64,000 bases of DNA from Flavobacterium gelatinilyticum (GTDB lineage Bacteria; Bacteroidota; Bacteroidia; Flavobacteriales; Flavobacteriaceae): contig NZ_CP114287.1 in NCBI RefSeq assembly GCF_027111295.1, positions 3,844,001 through 3,908,000 of the forward strand, read 5' to 3'. Positions 59,070 to 64,000 of the stretch are shown piece after piece (the first letter of the stretch is position 1; each line of letters opens with the position of its first letter). The notes beneath the pieces were generated by a model that did no database searches, was not told the DNA's origin, and was given only the letters and a program-made list of their open reading frames with translations. Position numbers and translations under genes: made by a program.

Positions 59070-59831
59070 ATGCAGCAAAACGATACACTTATTTATATTT
59101 TCTTAGCAATTCTCTTGCTTTTAATTGTCATAATTTGCTTTATGCTGTATCAATTAATGCAGACTAAAAAAGCAAAAGACAATGCTGAAAAGAGTTTTTA
59201 TGCTTTAGAATCTAAGGTAAACGATTTACAGCTGGAGAATCTGGAGTCGAAACTGAACCCGCATTTGTTTAAGAATATCTTGAATTCCATTCAGTCACAC
59301 GCCTATCAGACGTACTTTGCCCTGGATAAACTTGCCAATGTTCTGGATTATATTTTATACGAAAGCAAAAAGAAATTCGTGACGGCAAAGGAAGAAATTG
59401 ATTTTGCACTGAATCTCATCGAAATCAATAAAATAAAAATCAGTCCGCTTTTTGAATTAAAGGTTAAAACAAATCTTAATCAGGAAGATAAATTGTATGA
59501 ACAGCCTTTGCTGGCACCGCTTATTTCTATTGATTTAATCGAAAATGCATTTAAACATGCGGATCTTCAAAGTGCCGACGCTTTTATTTCGGTAGTTTTC
59601 GAATTTAAAGACAATGCGTTTTTTATGACGGTTTCGAATAAAATCTCGGATAAAAAAGTATTGAAAAAGGAGCGAAGCGGTTTTGGACATGCCACTCTGG
59701 AGCATCGTCTGCGTATTATTTACAAAAATCATTTCAAATTGGACCGTTTTATAGAAAACGATGTTTATATTGCTCATCTAAAAATAGATTTACTTGAATA
59801 CAAAACTGAAATGCTTGCTTCTGGACGATGA
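59070..59831 (+). CDS. LytS-type sensor histidine kinase
   Basis: A 253-residue kinase with a single N-terminal membrane helix (about residues 9-29) and no periplasmic domain of note. A coiled coil (about 30-55) leads to the His_kinase domain with the phospho-acceptor in LNPHLFKNILNSIQSHAYQ. An ATPase domain follows with IDLIENAFKHAD (N-box) and SGFGHATLEHRL (a degenerate G-box). This is the short LytS/YpdA type. The response regulator follows with an overlap of 38 bases, and the broken four-helix protein gene lies four bases upstream, so the three form an operon. Confidence 0.93.
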   Translation: MQQNDTLIYIFLAILLLLIVIICFMLYQLMQTKKAKDNAEKSFYALESKVNDLQLENLESKLNPHLFKNILNSIQSHAYQTYFALDKLANVLDYILYESKKKFVTAKEEIDFALNLIEINKIKISPLFELKVKTNLNQEDKLYEQPLLAPLISIDLIENAFKHADLQSADAFISVVFEFKDNAFFMTVSNKISDKKVLKKERSGFGHATLEHRLRIIYKNHFKLDRFIENDVYIAHLKIDLLEYKTEMLASGR

Positions 59832-60513
59832 GATTCCGGGATTAACGTACCTGAAAATGCTCTGCGAACAAATTCCGGAACTGGAAATCGTAAAAACGTA
59901 CAACAATCCTGAGAAGCTTTTATCTGATGTTTCTGATCTGGATTTCGATTTACTGATTTCAGATATAGAAATGCCGGGTATTGACGGACTTCATCTGGTC
60001 GAAAAACTGCAGGATAAACTAGTGATTTTTTGTACTGCATATAAAGAATATGCCGCCGAAGCTTTTAATATTGATGCTGTTGATTATATTACAAAACCGG
60101 TAAAACTGGAACGTCTGCAAAAAGCGATTTCAAAAGCTTTTGAGCGTTTTAATAAATCAGATTCGGCTAAAAAATTCATTCAGCTTAATACAGATAAAGG
60201 AAAAACACTGTTGTATTTTAATAAAATCCAATACATAAAAACAGCTGTAAGCGACAGCCGTGACAAAACGGTTTTACTTGCCGATGGAAGTTTCCTGAAC
60301 CTAAAAAACGTAAAATTTGATACCCTCCTGAATGAACTGCCAGATGCCGATTTCTGCCGTATTAATAAAAAAGAGATTGTAGCCGTAAAGGCTATCAAGT
60401 TTTTTAATCACAACGAAATTGTCCTTCATCATGTAGAGGAGAATAATAAAAATGCCTCCTTAATTTTGAGCGAAACTTACCGCGCCGATTTCCTGAAGAA
60501 AGTTAAGATCTAA
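59794..60513 (+). CDS. LytTR-family response regulator (TTG start)
   Basis: A 239-residue regulator. The receiver has LLLDDEIPGL near the N-terminus, the phospho-acceptor in LLISDIEMPGIDGLHL and Lys in YITKPVKLERL. The LytTR DNA-binding domain (about 135-239) has KIQYIKTAVSDSRDKTVLLAD and the ending FCRINKKEIVAVKAIKFF. The only reasonable start is TTG at 59794, inside the kinase gene in another frame, since no ATG or GTG lies between it and the first receiver strand. This gives a 38-base overlap and translational coupling. Confidence 0.92.
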   Translation: MNTKLKCLLLDDEIPGLTYLKMLCEQIPELEIVKTYNNPEKLLSDVSDLDFDLLISDIEMPGIDGLHLVEKLQDKLVIFCTAYKEYAAEAFNIDAVDYITKPVKLERLQKAISKAFERFNKSDSAKKFIQLNTDKGKTLLYFNKIQYIKTAVSDSRDKTVLLADGSFLNLKNVKFDTLLNELPDADFCRINKKEIVAVKAIKFFNHNEIVLHHVEENNKNASLILSETYRADFLKKVKI

Positions 60514-60626
60514 CTTGTTACAAAATTTTTCAGACTTATTACATACATTTAAAATTAGCTTGAGAATTACTTTTTCGCTACATTCACAGTTAAGATATTT
60601 GCTGCAATAAATCTAAAGATCGAGTT

Positions 60627-62897
60627 ATGAATAGTATTAAGAACTCTCTGTTTTATGTTACCATTATTGGTGGTTTTACAGCACTGATATATTGGGTGAT
60701 TTCAAAAGGTGTTTCGTTAGAAGCAGGACGTAATATTGTAAAGAAAAGTGTAGAAAGTAATCATTGGAAAGACTTTCTGCATTCGATGGGCGAAAACCTG
60801 CAGCATCCTTTGGCCATTTTACTGGCGCAGATCGTAACCATAATTTTAGTTGCCCGTTTGTTTGGATGGTTCTTTAGAAAAATAGGACAGCCATCAGTAA
60901 TTGGCGAAATGATTGCAGGAATTGTATTAGGACCGTCTTTGGTAGGGATGTACTTTCCGGAATTTTCGGCCGCTTTGTTCCCAAAAGAATCTTTAGGAAA
61001 CCTGCAGTTTTTGAGCCAGATTGGTTTAATTCTCTTCATGTTTGTTATCGGAATGGAACTGGATTTGAAAGTGCTGAAAAACAAAGCGCATGATGCTGTT
61101 GTTATCAGTCACGCCAGTATCGTAATTCCGTTTGCTTTAGGTTTATCCCTGGCTTTTTTTATTTATGAAACGTATGCTCCATTGGGTGTTGAGTTTTCTT
61201 CTTTCGGATTGTTTATGGGAATTGCCATGAGTATTACCGCTTTTCCCGTTTTGGCCAGAATTGTGCAGGAACGCGGCATGCAGAAAACCAAATTGGGAAC
61301 AATTGCCATAACCTGCGCAGCGGCAGATGATATTACAGCCTGGTGTATACTGGCAGTTGTTATTGCGATTGTAAAAGCAGGTTCTCTTTCGAGTTCTTTA
61401 TATGTGATCGGGATGGCAATTTTGTATGTAATAATCATGCTGAAGGTTGTTCGTCCGTTCCTGAAACGTGTCGGCGATTTAAACTCAACACGCGAAAGTT
61501 TGAATAAACCAGTAGTGGCAATTTTCTTTCTAACACTTTTGTTTTCGGCTTATGCATCAGAATTAATCGGAATTCACGCTTTATTCGGGGCTTTCCTGGC
61601 AGGAGCTATTATGCCTGAAAACAATAAATTCAGAAATATATTTATCGAAAAAGTCGAAGACGTTTCTATTATCATGTTGCTGCCGTTATTCTTCGTTTTT
61701 ACGGGACTTCGCACGCAAATAGGATTGCTGAATGATCCGGACCTTTGGAAAATTACAGGTTTAATTATTCTGGTGGCTGTAGTGGGTAAATTCTTTGGGA
61801 GTGCTTTGGCAGCCAGATTTATGGGACAAAACTGGAAAGACAGTTTAGCAATAGGTGCTCTTATGAATACACGCGGTTTAATGGAACTCGTAGTATTAAA
61901 TATTGGGTATGATCTGGGCGTTTTGTCTACAGAAATATTTACCATGATGGTAATTATGGCGCTGGTAACCACTTTTATGACGGGGCCTGCTTTAGACTTT
62001 ATCGGATTTGTTTTTAAGGATAAAATAACCGCAATTCCTCAGGAAATAGGGAATAAAAGCAAATATAAAATCCTGCTTTCGTTTGCTGCTCCGGAAAGAG
62101 GAAAAAAACTGCTTAAAATTGCCAGCAGTTTAGTAAAAAAACAGCAGGATAATTCGATCGTAACGGCCATGCACTTGTCCTTAAGCACCGAAATACATTC
62201 GTTTGATGTAAAAGAGTATGAACGCAAAATGCTGGTTCCGGTTGTAGATGAATCGCATAAACTGAACCAGAACATGGTAAGTCTTTTTAAAGTTTCGAAT
62301 GATATTGATACGGATATTATAGATACTGCAAATCAGGGAGAATATGATTTGTTACTGGTTGGTCTGGGACAATCGATTTTTGACGGAACACTGCTTGGAA
62401 AGATTCTTGGTTTTACAACCCGGATCGTAAATCCCGATCGTCTAATTGATAAGTTTACCGGAAAAGAGGGATTGTTCGAGAATTCTCCTTTTGATGAAAG
62501 AACCCGTCACATTATTACCAAAACCAAAATGCCTGTGGGTATTTTTATAGATAAAGATCTTGAAGAGGTGAATCAGGTTTTTATTCCGATATTCAGTAAA
62601 GAGGATGCGTTTTTAATTGAATATGCTAAAAAGCTTATCAATAATAATGGTTCACAGATTATAGTTCTTGATGCCGGCGGAGAAGTAAAAAACACGCGTG
62701 AGATTCAGGAAACGATTCGTTCTATCGAACAAATTGCTCCAAATCATATTATGATTATGCACGATAAAATACTCAAAAAAGAATTTTTGGAAAGCCAGAA
62801 TTTAATGATCATTAGTTTAGACAGCTGGAAAAAATTAATCGAATCGCAAAGTACATGGCTGAATAATACACCTTCTGTCTTGATTCTTAAACCTTAA
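60627..62897 (+). CDS. CPA2-type cation:proton antiporter with C-terminal Usp-like region
   Basis: A 756-residue membrane protein. After one N-terminal helix (about residues 10-28), the CPA2/Kef-type exchanger domain (about 55-450) has about 12 helices, the FRKIGQPSVIGEMIAGIVLGP signature, EFSAALFP, and the ion-binding TCAAADDITAWC. The C-terminal 250 residues form a soluble region resembling a universal-stress domain (around residues 490-620, YKILLSFAAPERGKKLLKIA), which may regulate transport. It lies 113 bases after the LytTR regulator and may be its target, although that is inference. Confidence 0.93.
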   Translation: MNSIKNSLFYVTIIGGFTALIYWVISKGVSLEAGRNIVKKSVESNHWKDFLHSMGENLQHPLAILLAQIVTIILVARLFGWFFRKIGQPSVIGEMIAGIVLGPSLVGMYFPEFSAALFPKESLGNLQFLSQIGLILFMFVIGMELDLKVLKNKAHDAVVISHASIVIPFALGLSLAFFIYETYAPLGVEFSSFGLFMGIAMSITAFPVLARIVQERGMQKTKLGTIAITCAAADDITAWCILAVVIAIVKAGSLSSSLYVIGMAILYVIIMLKVVRPFLKRVGDLNSTRESLNKPVVAIFFLTLLFSAYASELIGIHALFGAFLAGAIMPENNKFRNIFIEKVEDVSIIMLLPLFFVFTGLRTQIGLLNDPDLWKITGLIILVAVVGKFFGSALAARFMGQNWKDSLAIGALMNTRGLMELVVLNIGYDLGVLSTEIFTMMVIMALVTTFMTGPALDFIGFVFKDKITAIPQEIGNKSKYKILLSFAAPERGKKLLKIASSLVKKQQDNSIVTAMHLSLSTEIHSFDVKEYERKMLVPVVDESHKLNQNMVSLFKVSNDIDTDIIDTANQGEYDLLLVGLGQSIFDGTLLGKILGFTTRIVNPDRLIDKFTGKEGLFENSPFDERTRHIITKTKMPVGIFIDKDLEEVNQVFIPIFSKEDAFLIEYAKKLINNNGSQIIVLDAGGEVKNTREIQETIRSIEQIAPNHIMIMHDKILKKEFLESQNLMIISLDSWKKLIESQSTWLNNTPSVLILKP

Positions 62898-62987
62898 TTT
62901 AGAATATTAAAGTTTCAAACCATACTCTAATTTGTTATTTTTTTCTTATTGATTTGTAGGATTAGTTTTATAATATAAGTTTATTCT

Positions 62988-62995
62988 TATATTTG
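62988..62995 (+). promoter_or_regulatory. TATATTTG -7 box for the 124-residue lipoprotein
   Basis: An exact TAnnTTTG box 30 bases before the ATG at 63018. Confidence 0.6.
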
Positions 62996-63017
62996 CAGCT
63001 TAATTAAAATCTGATAA

Positions 63018-63392
63018 ATGAAAATGAAAAAAATCTTTTTATTGCTGGTGTCGTTATTGTTCTTGTCTTGTTCTCAGAATACTGAGGATATAAATTTTAT
63101 AAAATCTCCTTCTTGGCTGCAGGGAAGTTGGAGAGAGAATATTACGGGTGCGGAATTAATAATTACAAAAGGTGATATCAGCTACAATGGTTACTCTTTC
63201 GGTAAAGAATCACAAAAATCTAATTTTAAAAATTTAAATAAGGTTCAGGTAATTACCGATAATTCTACTAGTTATATTTTTGATTATTATGGTGTTAATG
63301 GAGGCGTTCCGCTAAGATTCATTTTTATAAATAAAAATAATAAGCAACTGGAATCAAAAGGCCATATTCCGGGACTTTACACTAAAAAATAG
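63018..63392 (+). CDS. Small lipoprotein of unknown function
   Basis: A 124-residue lipoprotein: signal peptide ending LLFLSCSQN with the lipid-anchored Cys at residue 19, then a beta-rich domain (WLQGSWRENITGAELIITKGD, VITDNSTSYIFDYYGVNGG) recalling lipocalin-type folds. No family could be named. An ATG six bases later would also fit. It is monocistronic between its own promoter box and a terminator. Confidence 0.8.
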   Translation: MKMKKIFLLLVSLLFLSCSQNTEDINFIKSPSWLQGSWRENITGAELIITKGDISYNGYSFGKESQKSNFKNLNKVQVITDNSTSYIFDYYGVNGGVPLRFIFINKNNKQLESKGHIPGLYTKK

Positions 63393-63427
63393 GATTCAAA
63401 ATTCCTGATTTAAGTGTGTCTGTTTTA

Positions 63428-63468
63428 AGCCCTGTTGGAGTTTTAAAAGGCTTTGACAGGGTTTTTGT
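63428..63468 (+). terminator. Terminator after the 124-residue lipoprotein
   Basis: CCCTGT and ACAGGG pair across a loop of about 20 bases, followed by a T-run, about 40 bases after the stop codon. Weaker than the other terminators in the window. Confidence 0.6.
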
Positions 63469-63514
63469 TGTAAAAAAATTAGATCTCTTATAAAAGGCGC
63501 CCAAATTATAATTC

Positions 63515-64000
63515 CTAAAGTCCCAAGTCAAGCACATAAGAAATCTTAACTGCAATATTATCATCAAATCCCGGTAATTGATTTGGACCGTAACGATAGA
63601 AACCGCCAAGTCCGAAGCCTTTGTAGATTTTGTTTAATTCGATTCCCGATTCAAAGAAACCTTTGTCAAGCGTTTTGTACACTGGTCCAACGTGCTGTTC
63701 CGGTTTATTCATATTTCCCCACGCCATTCGGGTTACTAAAACCACAGAAGGACGTACTTTTTTCAGGATTTGAAGTCGTTTAAAACCGTGTTTTGCCTGA
63801 AAGAAAACATACTGGCTTGAGAAAAACTCATTAAAAAACATCGTTTCGAAACTGTTTCTTCCCGCAAAAGTAATACGCTGTATAATTGTTTCTTTATTTA
63901 AGTTGTTGGGCATTGTATTGTACAAATGCGTCAGCGGCACATCGCCCATGGCATATCCGCCTTGTAAAAGAAGACTCGTTTTCTGACCGTTTAGGTATTT
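63515..64000 (-). CDS. DUF5686-family outer-membrane protein, C-terminal part
   Basis: The last 161 codons of a large minus-strand gene whose start lies beyond the right edge; the frame is open to position 64000. The visible part is an outer-membrane beta-barrel end with YNTMPNNLNKETIIQRITFA, then FNEFFSSQYVFFQAKHGF, LVTRMAWGN and a final aromatic strand SYVLDLGL. These phrases match the C-terminal barrel of DUF5686/carboxypeptidase-like-regulatory-domain proteins of Bacteroidota, as I remember them. An internal ATG at 63949 is not the start. Function is unknown. Confidence 0.85.
   Translation of the reverse strand, partial: KYLNGQKTSLLLQGGYAMGDVPLTHLYNTMPNNLNKETIIQRITFAGRNSFETMFFNEFFSSQYVFFQAKHGFKRLQILKKVRPSVVLVTRMAWGNMNKPEQHVGPVYKTLDKGFFESGIELNKIYKGFGLGGFYRYGPNQLPGFDDNIAVKISYVLDLGL

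Noticed and set aside
59774..60040. Minus-strand frame overlapping the LytTR regulator
   Set aside because: The plus-strand regulator has a full receiver and LytTR domain over the same bases.

Overview
The window reads as a chromosomal segment of an AT-rich Bacteroidota, most probably a Flavobacterium. Evidence for this: many upstream regions carry the Bacteroidota -7 promoter box TAnnTTTG; the genes sdhAB, methylmalonyl-CoA epimerase, the DUF177-rpmF-fabH-accB-accC run, an S9 peptidase, a HopJ-family protein, a LpxR-like protein, a DUF5686 protein and a zinc-ligand-poor thymidine kinase are typical of the group; neither tRNA encodes its CCA; and many lipoproteins have Bacteroidota-style lipoboxes. 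No rRNA, CRISPR array, transposase or phage gene was found.

Layout. 1-10.4 kb: end of succinate dehydrogenase/fumarate reductase (sdhA partial, sdhB), a secreted protein, a DeoR regulator, an omega-amidase-type hydrolase, an Ig-like lipoprotein, a pair of overlapping secreted-protein genes and methylmalonyl-CoA epimerase. 10.5-15.1 kb: a CAT-anticodon tRNA followed by an XRE regulator and a restriction-modification locus with two PD-(D/E)XK-like endonuclease candidates, a Vsr nickase and a C5-cytosine methyltransferase. 15.2-21.2 kb: a small protein with a C-terminal sorting-type tail, ribE, pdxA, DUF177, rpmF, fabH, accB and accC; accC is broken by one extra base. 21.6-27.2 kb: five tandem small secreted PepSY-like paralogues, a sigma-54 response regulator and a convergent hybrid histidine kinase. 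27.4-32.4 kb: S9 peptidase, FAD oxidoreductase, monofunctional transglycosylase and an LpxR-like outer-membrane protein.

32.5-39.1 kb is accessory: proteins of unknown function, two intergenic repeat families, and an orphan HsdR-N nuclease-like gene lying between direct repeats. 39.2-50.6 kb is mostly housekeeping: tRNA-Ala, crotonase, queD, an LpxH-type hydrolase, a seven-haem cytochrome lipoprotein, an MFS transporter, recJ, hopJ, rsmI and tdk. 50.7-64 kb: a secreted alpha/beta hydrolase, rpoN, asnS, an MMPL/RND permease, a membrane-protein gene with a one-base deletion, a LytS/LytTR two-component pair, a CPA2 antiporter and the end of a DUF5686 outer-membrane protein.

Several things stand out. 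The PepSY-like array sits beside a two-component pair, and rpoN, which encodes the sigma factor its response regulator needs, is elsewhere in the same window. Two genes are broken by single-base indels, one of them accC, which is normally essential, so base-level error should be considered. At least six spacers share one architecture: a 5-8 base word repeated in one orientation, a short loop, then the same word in the reverse complement, with a different word at each locus.
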